From: Rhyzopertha dominica
Taxonomy: Eukaryota; Arthropoda; Insecta; Coleoptera; Bostrichidae
DNA: 64,000 bases
Assembly: GCA_025024175.1 (NCBI GenBank)
Contig: QCXZ01000064.1
Coordinates: 43,855,325 to 43,919,324, forward strand
Direction: 5' to 3'
Every line of letters starts with the position of its first letter. The first letter of the stretch is position 1. The position numbers and the translations under genes are program-made. This document shows, piece after piece, positions 1 through 10,040 of this stretch. The notes below the pieces were generated by a model. That model was given only the letters and a program-made list of their open reading frames with translations. It was not told where the DNA came from and did no database searches.

Positions 1-950
1 CGTAATTTTTAAACCTTCTATGTTTATGATCACTTCTGCTTTGTCCAACATTTCTTTTCCCAATATTACTTGTGTTGTCATTACGTTATTCGGTACAATG
101 TACATAGTACGCATGAAGCGTTCATGATCTACTTCAACTTTGATCCTAAATTTTGCTAAAGCTCTGAGTTTGGCTCCTTCCAACCCATTTAGAGTAATAT
201 AGGTTTCTTTCTGATGAACTGGTCCAAGGTTTGGTAACACGTCATGTCTTATTAAATTTACACAGCAACCAGTATCAATTAATGCAGAAAGTTGAACTTT
301 TTAAATAGTATAGCTTTATTCATTTGCCCAAAATACTCTGCCGCTGTTGCTTTCTGTACCCCAACATATTAGCAGTAGATGACGTCGTTGATTTACTTTG
401 ATTGGATCGCTTGTTCGGGCATTCAAAGGATTTGTGTCCGAAATTATTGCAATAGAAGCATATGGTACCATCCCTCTTTGATTTACAATCAACGGGTTTG
501 TGTCGCTTAACCCCTCAATTAAAACATCCAATCCTGAGGGTAATCGCTTGAAATTGCTTGTTTCCATCTTTTTTCGTTTCATTTCGAGGTTTCTTCTGCT
601 TCTGTTTTTAGTTATCAAAGGCATCTGCAGCTTGCTTTTAAGTTCGTCTAGTTTTGTAGCTCCTTACAATACAATGTTACTGTTAGCTTCGTCTGTTATC
701 GCATCTATGATATACTGTATAAGCGCTTCTGTTTCTACGTGTCTACTGGCTAGCTCCGTCATTTNTAAAAAATATTCCTGCACGTTCTCTCCTGGTTTCA
801 NTTTTCTTTTTGTCAGCATTTTGTTTAACACTGCGGTGTTCAGCACCAAGGATAAAAATAGTTTTGTCAGGCCGTCGAGCCGTTTCTTCGCAAAAATGAA
901 GGTGAATACAGGGGCGCCGACTCAGGGACTCCAGCATCCACGAGAGATAA
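1..950 (-). mobile_element. Gypsy-like retrotransposon gag-protease fragment
   Basis: A decayed LTR-retrotransposon coding stretch read on the minus strand. About 664-849 gives a helical gag-like segment (ENVQEYF...MTELASRHVETEAL) that resembles Retrotrans_gag. It is followed at 460-419 by a CCHC zinc knuckle, CFYCNNFGHKSFEC, with C-x2-C-x4-H-x4-C spacing. At 277-269 a retropepsin active site IDTG lies within a conserved hydrophobic context. The gag, knuckle, protease order points toward the left edge, so any RT, RNase H and integrase would lie outside the window. Frames are broken between blocks and Ns fall at 764 and 801. I infer the Gypsy superfamily rather than Copia because the protease directly follows gag, but the RT needed to confirm this is absent. 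Confidence 0.7.
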
Positions 951-1134
951 ATTGTGGGTGCGGAACACCCACGACCAAATAGACATCAACACTGGTCAGT
1001 AATGAGTAATTGGCTAGTGGTACTGATGTGCACGCAATACAAACAAGCCAAGCGTAACCATTTCAAGCATTAATCTCTTGTTTGTATTACTTTTTTGTCA
1101 AAAATTTAGAACTTATGCCAGTTAATAATTGTTG

Positions 1135-1392
1135 ATTATTGTTCTGTTAGTGAGCAAATATCCCTTGGGTTAGTTATATCACTTTTGTGGAGGGCCAATC
1201 TATTAAACATCCATTGTGATGTCTGTCCTATGTATTTACCTTCACAATCCTCACATTCCAAATAATACATAACATTTGCTTGATATTTTATAGATATTTT
1301 TGATTTTAGTGTTGTGAGTAGGGTTGAGCCATTCTTTTTGTTCTTAATTGCAATTTTGTTGTTAATCCAGTAATGTTTGGTAGGGATCCATA
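1135..1392 (-). pseudogene. Penelope-like element GIY-YIG endonuclease fragment
   Basis: One minus-strand frame is open over about 85 codons. It contains VMYYLECEDCEGKYIGQTSQ and then a downstream R and H (FNRLALHKSD). This is the layout of the C-terminal GIY-YIG-type nuclease domain of Penelope-like retroelements: a C-x2-C pair just before Y-I-G-Q-T, then conserved Arg and His. Upstream residues (KHYWINNKIAIKNKKNGSTL) also fit such elements. No reverse transcriptase is visible beside it, so this is a truncated piece. The assignment to Penelope rather than a bacterial-type GIY-YIG gene rests on the CxxC...YIGQT pattern and its TE-rich surroundings. Confidence 0.7.
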
Positions 1393-2059
1393 CCGTCTAT
1401 GTTCTACTGTTTCTAGGTTATTGTCAACCATAGGATCATGATTTACGCTCTACCCCACGTCACCCTGCATACCACGGTTATTCACCGTTAGTTGTGTATG
1501 TGTTACATAAGTGTTGATAAATCAGTTGCAGAATACAAGATTCTATTTTTTTCGGGTATGAATAGTGTATTAGTAAATTTTTTAAAACATTAAAATTTTT
1601 CTTAATAAATTATAAATGTGATTTTTTAATAATATTATTTTATCATTTTTTTCGTATGACTTTAATGTCCAAAAAAGATACTCCACATTCTACATCTCGT
1701 TCTGTAGTGAATTTTATATATCGATCCTAGGCGTTGAACACGGTTTCTATTCATAAAAACGTTTGTTTATGACTTAGTAATGCTGGTACCAACAAAGGCA
1801 CTAGAACAAACCTAGCATTTTTGTACTTATCTGTTTATTCCCTCTTATGTATCTTTCTATTTATATCATACATATTTGTGTCCTATTGCATGCGTACCCA
1901 TCGAGTTCTATTGGACGGATTCATAGATATGATTTTCACGATTATGTTAGCATGAGCAACCATGAGGTTTTTTAAAAGCAGGCTCTCTTGAGTGTATAAC
2001 AATTTCCATATCTTCAATGTCATTAATCCATTTTCTTCACTGAATATGACTCAGTTCCA
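1393..2059. other. Intergenic stretch, no feature recognised
   Basis: AT-rich sequence without an open frame of useful length on either strand. No repeat shared with the rest of the window was noticed. It separates the Penelope fragment from the gag-like remnant at 2060-2340. Confidence 0.4.
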
Positions 2060-2340
2060 TCGAAAACCTTGACGGATTCCTCGATAACTCATTGAAGAAC
2101 CTGGCGCTACTGGACGGATGTCTTCAAAGTCTTCATATCTCGTTTGGTTGCTTTGTACTGCATGGACTTCTACGTCATCTCCGTCTTCTTCTCTTCAAAT
2201 ATTTTAAAGTCTGTCAAACAAATACATATTTTGTTTACTAGTTCAGGTTTGTTCATATCGTAGTATATATGTAAAAGATTCGCTAAAGTAGTAAGATCAT
2301 TTATCGTAAAGTTTTCACTGGCGTAGTGCAGTTTAGCTTT
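2060..2340 (-). pseudogene. Gag-like remnant with SAP-like N-terminal motif
   Basis: The minus strand reads TINDLTTLANLLHIYYD, then NKPELVNKICICLTDF, which has the hydrophobic spacing of a SAP-type DNA-binding helix-extended loop-helix. An acidic stop-interrupted segment follows, then YEDFEDIRPVAPGSSMSYRG up to a stop. SAP-like motifs at the start of gag occur in some insect LTR elements, so this may be a gag N-terminus. No knuckle or enzyme adjoins it. It could instead be a fragment of an unrelated gene. I see no intact ORF. Confidence 0.3.
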
Positions 2341-2974
2341 AAATTATTCCGGAGTGGTTTCGTAGTTAAAGCCCTGAAAGTCTTTTACTTTCTTACGCAC
2401 AGTACGACCGTCACATTATTGTTCGAAAATAAGTTTATAAAACTTTTTTATTACAGCAGATGACGCCGATATCTTAGCAATATTTTACCACCAAGCAAGC
2501 ATATCATAAATTCAGTTTTATGCAAATAAGTATAAACGAATAGGCGGTGCCATACACAGTTCAATGTTTAACAAAACAGAATGTTGAAAGCAATCACCGT
2601 CTTTTCGGCGTTATTTTGCAGTTGTTTTAGCGATTTCAGAATTTTGGTAACATGCCACACTTTTTAATTACGTTAATGCTAGGCACTTACCTCGTCTTCC
2701 GTTAATGAGATACATGCATTGGCAATTACATGTCGTTTGGTACCTATAGCTGTACCGTTGTTCTTCTTTCGCACGCCCTTTGCGTCGTCCTCGTTATTTC
2801 TCCTCTTCGGCTTAGCGTCTCCGTTCTTCTGCGTCGTGACTCGGCTGTAAACATCGTATTTCTTTCGGTACCCAACACCAAACCGCGCACTCGTATCAAG
2901 TTTACGTTTCGCCAGCCCTCGATCGTTTCTTTCTCCTTATCCTGATTCTAATCGCTAACAGGCCCCCAAATTAG
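2341..2974. other. Intergenic stretch, no feature recognised
   Basis: No coding signal on either strand. The + strand ORF of 71 codons at 2730-2945 has no recognisable motif and looks fortuitous. Slightly higher GC content (about 2760-2920) suggests another unidentified TE fragment. Confidence 0.35.
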
Positions 2975-3784
2975 TTCCACATCCAACGGATGGGAAGTAT
3001 TGTATCGCTAAAAAAATTTTCAAAAATTTTTATTTGCTCATTCGCTTTAAAATGGTCGGAAACGCAAAAACAACAAAATTTGAGCAAAAACAATTTCTGT
3101 GTCTGTGGTTTTGTTTGTGGACACGATAACTTTCGAAAGACTTAATATATGAACTTGAAATTTGGCAAACGTATAAATCTCAACTGCCCAAAGCGACCTA
3201 TTGTTTGTGGGGTAAGTAGGGTATCAAGAAATTGGGGGGTAACTACCCTTTTTGCATTTTTTTTCGTTTTAGTATGTGATTAGTAGTATAACTGCGAGTA
3301 TTATTCGTTCTTATAAATATTCGGTGCAGCCAACTGTTTAGAAGATATTAGCAAAAAAGCGTCCCTTAAAGAAAACGGTTTTTCCTAAATATCTCTGAAT
3401 ATATTTAATATATTCAAAAAATTAAAATACCATCAGATAGGAAATAAAATTTCTCACAAAAAGTGTCTTAGAAAATTTTGACATTTTCGAAATATTTCCA
3501 AAAAATTTATTTGGGACCCTGCTCGTACGTTTTTTTTAAATTTTGGTATTATATAGAAAATCAAATTTCTGATCAGAAAGCACTCTTGTAAGTTTTTGTT
3601 AAATTAATAATTTTCGAGTTATTTGGAAAAAACGATTTTAAAATTTATATATTTTTGCTAATATCACGAGAACTGTTTGTCTTAGAAAAAATGTGTAGAG
3701 AGAAAAAATGCTCAAAACCTGATTGCTAATCGTATAGTATAAGAAATAGAAACGTGAATGTCATTTTGACAATTGGATGTGGAA
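2975..3784 (+). repeat. Dispersed repeat family R1, copy 1
   Basis: Starts TTCCACATCCAA and ends with its inverse TTGGATGTGGAA, a 12-bp terminal inverted repeat about 810 bp apart. The same sequence, with small indels, recurs at 21536-22376 in the same orientation and at 32515-33257 inverted. Sequence just outside the right TIR (GTATTGATTCAAT, then GCAGCG) is also shared among copies, so the true element end is slightly further out. No ORF is conserved between copies. It behaves as a non-autonomous DNA element or other dispersed repeat. Confidence 0.75.
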
Positions 3785-4539
3785 GTATTGATTCAATTAG
3801 CAGCGGTTTTTTGTGGGATCTGTATGATCAATGTTTAATACGAGTATTGGTAACTATTTTTACAATAGTAAAGTAAGACCAGTAGGCGGGGATAGCACGA
3901 GTCGCCCTTCAGAATCCAACAATAATTATGTCTTTATATCAAGCATTTGCCTAATTGCCGTATTAATACAGAAACGAAAAAGCTCAAGTTGACATTAATA
4001 ACTTTGACCTAAAATATTAGTTTTAAAATGAGAATGCATAATTTTGTTTTAAAAGAATATAGGAAGGCATTCAAACAAATATTTTTTCAGCACAAATAGT
4101 TGAATATAATTCTCTCAACATAGCAATGTTTACAANCATTTCTCGTTTTGAATCTATAATCCAATAAAAATATATTCTGTTTAGGTACATAATACATTTC
4201 ATAATAAAGTAAAACGAAAAATATATATTCAAATAAGAATATTCCAATAGTTTTATTTCAAGAAACAATTTTTATGTGTGTAATATGTTTAGTACCCCCC
4301 TCCCCATCGTAAAACCTTAACCTAATCGTTATCTTCGACACTCTTGAACTTGTGTGTCAAAATTAATATAATTAGTAAGAATCCTGCGATGCGGTGTTTT
4401 NCACAACTGAAACGTTTAAAATTGTTTAAAACGGAGCAAGAGTTATTTCATTGCATCTGTTAGTGCTTTTACCATTTTTATTCAGGTATCCGTTTTTGCA
4501 AAAAATAATTTTTTTGCTATTCTGAGTGGTATACCTTTA
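3785..4539. other. Intergenic stretch, no feature recognised
   Basis: AT-rich, with Ns at 4136 and 4401. No coding signal or shared repeat was seen. A 65-codon minus-strand ORF at 4071-4268 has no motif. Confidence 0.35.
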
Positions 4540-4990
4540 TTGCACTATTGATTTTTCCATTTATTTCTTCATGCATACCATTGCTTTGTATTGTAACTCC
4601 TAGGTACTTAAAACTTTTAACCTGTTCTATTGCCCATTTATTGTTATGTCTATCCTTTTCTTCTCCTTTACTTTGACCATTGTTTTAGTCTTGCTGGTAT
4701 TTATTAACATTTTACGTTTTGTTAGTTCTTTCTCACACAACTCGATATTTTGTTGTAGCTTCTCTTTGTTTTCTGCACAAATCTGCAAATGCACATTCTA
4801 CTAGCTTTAACACCTTTCATCTTCTATACCCTAATTTAATTTCGTTGACCTTGTTGTGTAGTTCCCACAATATATCGTCTATTACCATGTTAAACAGTGT
4901 TGGGCTTAACATCCCCTTGCCTTAATGCATCCACTACCTGGAAATCCTGCGATTCCATGTTACTTGTTCTGGCGTAATTTTTTATGTATT
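4540..4990 (-). pseudogene. LINE reverse transcriptase remnant
   Basis: Read on the minus strand across several frame breaks, the segment shows RT hallmarks. LRQGD-like residues (DALRQGDVK) are followed by VIDDILWELHNKVNEIKLGY, then a C-F-Q-type stretch with NKEKLQ-like helices, and TKTMVKVKEKR and RLKVLSTQEL further on. This is the order of RT motifs B to E in non-LTR retrotransposons. The catalytic FADD box is degraded. The clade cannot be set from so little sequence; an RTE- or CR1-type LINE is plausible. Confidence 0.55.
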
Positions 4991-7900
4991 ATGTATATGT
5001 ATTTTTATGTAGAGTATAAACTCTTTATGCTTTTTCTGAGCTTGTTATTATTCCCCTTTTCTTCATACTTTTTCAGACTACTTTTCTTCTAATAAAGAGT
5101 TATCTACTCTAATCTACACTTATTTATACAGATGGGGATAAACCCAAGAATTCCTTTTTACACACCCCCAGTTTTATGGAATTTCCAGACTCCCTCTCTA
5201 CTACTTTTTGCACATGTAAACTAATAATCGTAGGTAAACGAAATACACAAAATTAAAAAAATGTGTAAGTATGGTAAAAAAATCCTAAACGTACATAATA
5301 TAACAAAAAATGTAACGAAAAGTATTTTATTAATAGTTAAAAAGAACTTTGTATGCGTATTTTGAAAGAATGTATATCTAAAAAATACGTTATATTTTAT
5401 TTATTTACAATGAATTCAGGCGATAATTATGTCTCTAAAAAATACTATATTTAGGTTCCTAGTAGATAGACAAAAAGGTTGTGAGCTTTATGGAATTGCT
5501 GGACCATAAAAAAATTAATTCTTTATTTATTTCTTTGCTCTGATTTTGTGAACTACACTTCTTCGATTTAGATTACCCTTCCCATTTACCAGCGGTCATA
5601 AAAATAAACTGTAGTAGTTTTCAAGCACAATAGTAACACTATTACTTTAATCTTCATCCGATGACAAAATATCAGTATCTTTGTCTTCTGCATAAGATAA
5701 TTTCTTCTTCATCTTCACTTGTTTCCAAACTAGTTTCAAATTAAACAATATTTTCTGCCACATCTTTTTTCTTCCGATGAGCCTTCCAAGTTGTTTGAAT
5801 GCATTATTAAGTTTATTTCGCTGTACAAGTTTCGAGGTACGATCTGAGAATTATTTGTTTCTCTTTAGGAATAATGCACACTTTTTTATGTCAACACTTT
5901 TGTCTGTACAAGAGTAAAAACAATATTCATATATTGGTGCTGTAAATATTAGTAAATAATTGTAATTGTTTTCCTTTTCCTTTAATATAAGTTATTTGAA
6001 AGAATGTACGCTCCCCTCCATTAAAATATTTATTTTTCTTTGGCGCCCTGTAGTTTGTACCAAAAATACATCGATAACCAATGNCAGTGNTACTTTTTCC
6101 TTCTATACGTTCGTTTTGTCTTCTGCATGGTCATAATAAATTTGAGTCATTTTTACACGGTTCAGACTGTCACTGTTCAATTTTTAACTTCAGTCATTAA
6201 AAAGCCAGCAAACGTAAAATGCGAAGTAAAACGTGTTGTTTTAGGTTAGGTTATAGAAGTTGAGCGTCATTTTTTGCTCATGCGCACATGCCCATATTTA
6301 AAGATCACATTCATCCCCAACCAGACACATCCAACTCGACACATCCATGAAGTGATGGGCGCGTAAAATACGCCACGTAGATTATGTTATTATCTGCATG
6401 TAAACTATGTAATATTCTACTTTGAAAGTATACTGTAGCAAATAGCATTGTGTAGATAAACAGAAATATTCAGCTTTTTAATGGTGTCCGTTATCGTTAC
6501 TGTTCAAAACGCTTCAAATGTCAATATAATTTTGTATTTATTATTTTAATTCCTTGGTAACTAGACGAAATATTACCTTAGCTACAGAAATGTCTAAACA
6601 ACAGTAATAACTTAATTGAGCATACTTTAATTAAGGCCAGAAGACTCGACTAAGCAGGAAAAGCCTGCTGTCAAAAGTACTTTGGAGGCCTTAATCGGTG
6701 AACGAGACTCAGTGACTAAACTGCGATTTTATTGTCTCTTCTCTATAAATGGAAATAGCAGGGCAATTTAATACGCTAGCTTAATAACCAAAAGAAGCAA
6801 GTAGTACGTGATAAGTGGTTATTAGTAAATACCTTTCTTTGAAGAAATATCAATTTTTAAGTATGCGGTTCCGAATGTTATAGCATGCCAAAAATAGGTT
6901 TCTTAGGAATATACCAATATAGTCCTGAAAGGAAAGACTTCAAAACATGCTTTGTCGTTGTGCCCAAAGAAGTTCAAAAAACGTTTAGATACCATGATGA
7001 CTTACTAAAATATGTTGTGGAAGTTTGTAATATAGATATAAAAACTGTATTAAATTTTTAAAATTTTAAGAAAGGTAAATAATTTCCATTAGTTTTAGCG
7101 AGTAGCTAATACATTTTAGCCATAATGTACTCGTCTTGTATTTTCTACTTAAAATCTACGCCAAAGTGCTTTATCTACATTTTCTACACGTGTAACGTAG
7201 AATATTACAATCTACGCGTAAACGCCCATCGCTGCATCCAGGCCACATCCGAGCAGTTGTACAAACACATCCACGGTGATTACCCCTTGGAGGGATGTAT
7301 GTGGAAAACTAACACGGTAAAATATTTTTACCGTTATCGTGGTATTTAATTTTGGAACAATCCCGGAATTTATTGAACTGACTGTGTATGTTTGTACTAA
7401 AACGTATATTTGTCAATTACACAAAGAATTACGTTAATTCATTTCATAGGATGCGTGGTATGAATCATGTGCAGACGGAGGGGATGGTGAAACTTGCAGG
7501 TGCCAACAATAGACTGACTAATTGGTATATCTGATTTGCAACTTATTTGGATGATAAACGTTTGGAAGAGGCGCAGTCCAGCGAGATGCCTGCACGTCCG
7601 GCCAGCGGTCGATCTCTCCCAGGCCTCCGCATATTGATCAGCGAAGCTCTTGTGCCGGGTCACTAGCGACGCCACGCATCATTGCCAGCACAGGTGATGA
7701 AGTCCTGGTCAACTTTCCTAAAATAGTATAACACGAAGAAACCTAAAAATGTGTGGTTTACAGTTTACCTGATGGTGTATCTCAAAAATAATGAACGGAC
7801 TAATAGTATAATACATTAGCCCTTTAAGGTTCTTACCTTTGCGGGCACTTGTCAAACTCAAAAATTGGCCAAATATGGTGACAACCTAGAGTGTGTATTC

Positions 7901-8205
7901 TGAAATCTAAGACAACCAATACAATGTAGAAGGTATGCGATTTTTGTTCTTCTTGTACAGAGGGTATCTCGGTGATTATTAGAGCTATATGGATCGCGCC
8001 CCTGTTCGTCTTTTTTGAGGTAATGATAAGCGAAACAATTTTTGATCAACCCTTACAAGTTTCGTGGCGCTCAGACTTGTTATATTTTCATTTAAAGAAC
8101 TGTATGCATTTTTACTTAAAACTGAATGGTGCTGTAGTTAGTTTTTTGATATTGTAAACAGTTTTCGAGATACACAAAGCAAATCTGTGTTCTTCTCTTT
8201 AGATA
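4991..8205. other. Intergenic stretch without recognised genes
   Basis: About 3.2 kb with no supported coding region. A short imperfect inverted repeat surrounds 6632-6700 (TTAAGGCC ... GGCCTTAA). A GC-richer segment at 7440-7700 is open on the minus strand for 78 codons but has no motif. The stretch at 7790-8060 looks like the end of an unidentified insect repeat. All other ORFs are short and unsupported. Confidence 0.4.
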
Positions 8206-8467
8206 CAGGGTTTTTATAAATGATTCATGCATCCAGGGCGCTTGTGGAAATTATCGATTAAATCAATATGCCGCCTCTCAGGAAAATGAAGACTACTATT
8301 GCTTTAACGTATAGTTGTCATCTGTCGATTTTTTTAATTATTTGGTATACATATTTTAATATGAGAAAACGCATGGGACATTTAACATATTCTGTAGTGT
8401 TTTGCGGGATAATTAACTTTAGGGATGCAAGTTCACATTTTGGAGCTGTGAAGTGACACGGTTTCGT

Positions 8468-9894
8468 ATGTCTAGAACACGTGACCTCTGCAATTTAAAA
8501 ATGGTGGTTGGGAGGCAAACAAGCCTTGTTTCCTCCATAAGTTAGCATTAGCATAGTGCATTTCCATAAGGTTGTTGTGTTTGTTAGTGTATATCTGCTG
8601 CTGTAAACTAAAATGAGTGAATGCGGTGAATATTATCGACATCTTGAAAATGAGGGTGGTGATGTTTTCTAGAGATATAAACATAGTATTGCTATTATAG
8701 TGTTGATCCCTACAGTATAAAGGAGTTTACTTTCCAGACATTTACCCTCACAGTTTTATACACAAGCTCAAATGAAAGCATACAAAAGATTAAATGATTA
8801 CAAATTTTTTTTGAAGCAGGCTTTGTGCTAAGTTGTGGTGCAACCGAAATCAAGAAATACCTAATTGTAGGATCTATACTTAAGTGTTGTTGTTTATATA
8901 GGTAAAATAAATTGAGATGTATCATTTAATCCCTGGGATGAATTTTATTTCACGAGTGAGTGAGGGAAATAAAAATCATTCAAAGGATTAGGTGGTATCT
9001 CAATCTCGTTGTATATATACTATCTTTTTCACTTCCGGAATTCATTTCTTATAATTCATTTCTTATGTGAAATAATTCTAAATTCGTCNTTGTTAAAGTG
9101 CAAACGTGTCGGCAACAATTATAAACTAACCAAAAAATCCCACTGTCCAAAAAATGAAAAGCGATCAGGTAACACAGCATTTTAATCCCTGGGGATTAAA
9201 AATCTATATTTATCCTTTGGGATCAAGAAGGTTACTCCAACTCCTATAATAAAGAATAAATCAGCACATTTAATGCCGATAGTGCATAAAAGTATTTAGT
9301 TACGTTATACCAATGTGTGTAGTTTCGGCATACCGTTAATGAAATATATATTCAATCAACGGGCAACTGTACATGCTTATCTGGAGCCTGCAGTCATATT
9401 ACAGCCATTTTATACAGTTTAGAGTATATTCATAATTCATTATACAGTTCTGTTGTTTTATATGCTGTACTAATGTACAGACACAGTAAAATACCAAAAA
9501 TAAGCAACGTTGCGATAGCAAAGGGTAAAGGCAATAAGCAAAATGGTATGGACTCCTATCCAGCTAAAAGCTTTAGCTGCAGACATTGTCCCTGCAATAG
9601 ACACATTTTTCAATTTATTTCCAGTCAGATCTTCACGTTTAATGGCACTGATTCCCTTACTATGTCTTAAAGCAGGGAATTCGGGTAACTCAGGTTTATG
9701 AATATACTTCAAAGCAAGCGGTATTCTATAAAACTGAACTTGATCTCTATCACTTTGGCTCCCACAATTCACAATACAACAAAAATGTGGCATAAATAAA
9801 CAAAAAGTCGTGAAGCTCCTTATGATACTGCCAATATATTTGCCTCCCAACCGCCATTTTTAAATACCCAGTGCAGTGACAGCATTCTAGACAT
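8468..9894. mobile_element. THAP-domain DNA transposon (P-element-like), nested
   Basis: Both ends share an inverted repeat. The left end reads ATGTCTAGAA, a variable stretch, then AAAAATGGTGGTTGGGAGGC at about 8500; the reverse complement of the right end gives ATGTCTAGAA, then AAAAATGGCGGTTGGGAGGC. The insert is 1,427 bp and interrupts R2 copy A. It encodes a THAP zinc finger near its right end (see 9470-9793), the DNA-binding domain of P-element-type transposases, but no RNase H-like catalytic domain is visible. It is therefore a shortened, non-autonomous copy. The target duplication could not be defined. Confidence 0.65.
9470..9793 (-). CDS. THAP zinc finger ORF of nested transposon
   Basis: The frame is open to 9850, but the ATG at 9793 begins MPHFCCIVNCGSQSDRDQVQ, where THAP domains characteristically start (M-P-x2-C-x4-C). 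FYRIP follows, then I-S-A-I-K-R-E-D-L, corresponding to the W...I-x-R-x-D-L block, and a basic C-terminal segment. The second half of the zinc site (C-x2-H) and the AVPTIF-type box are not clear, so the domain may be incomplete or completed by an unseen exon. The product would bind the element's own TIRs. No catalytic domain follows, so this ORF cannot mobilise anything by itself. Confidence 0.55.
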   Translation of the reverse strand: MPHFCCIVNCGSQSDRDQVQFYRIPLALKYIHKPELPEFPALRHSKGISAIKREDLTGNKLKNVSIAGTMSAAKAFSWIGVHTILLIAFTLCYRNVAYFWYFTVSVH

Positions 9895-10040
9895 CTCTAT
9901 AACTTTTATGTTATGTATCGTAGGTATTTGTGATGTATTGGCTACAGTAATACTGTTAAATAATTGTACTATGATGGACTGAAAGATATGGTTTTAGCCT
10001 GCCGCAACAGTAAAATTTATAAACTAAGTGGTTTTTGTTG

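Larger units (their letters stand above)
8206..10040 (+). mobile_element. TIR element family R2, copy A, split by nested THAP element
   Basis: Begins CAGGGTTTTTATAAATGATT immediately after TA. It matches copy B (15435-16320), with which it shares the first roughly 270 bp (ATATGCCGCCTCTC, TTTAATATGAGAAAAC, GGAGCTGTGAAGTGACACGG). Homology then stops at 8468 and resumes at 9895 (TATAACTTTTATGTTATG ... TTTTAGCCTGCCGCAACAG). The intervening 1.43 kb is therefore a later insertion. The right TIR of this copy was not found, so the element is truncated near 10040. No transposase is encoded. Confidence 0.7.

Noticed and set aside
500..982. 160-codon + strand ORF
   Set aside because: It is the complement of the Gypsy-like gag/knuckle region, contains Ns and has no motif of its own.
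6241..6252. TTAGGTTAGGTT, the insect telomere unit
   Set aside because: Only two units in ordinary intergenic DNA; expected by chance in an AT-rich genome.
9473..9670. 65-codon + strand ORF
   Set aside because: Lies antisense to the THAP ORF and has no recognisable content.
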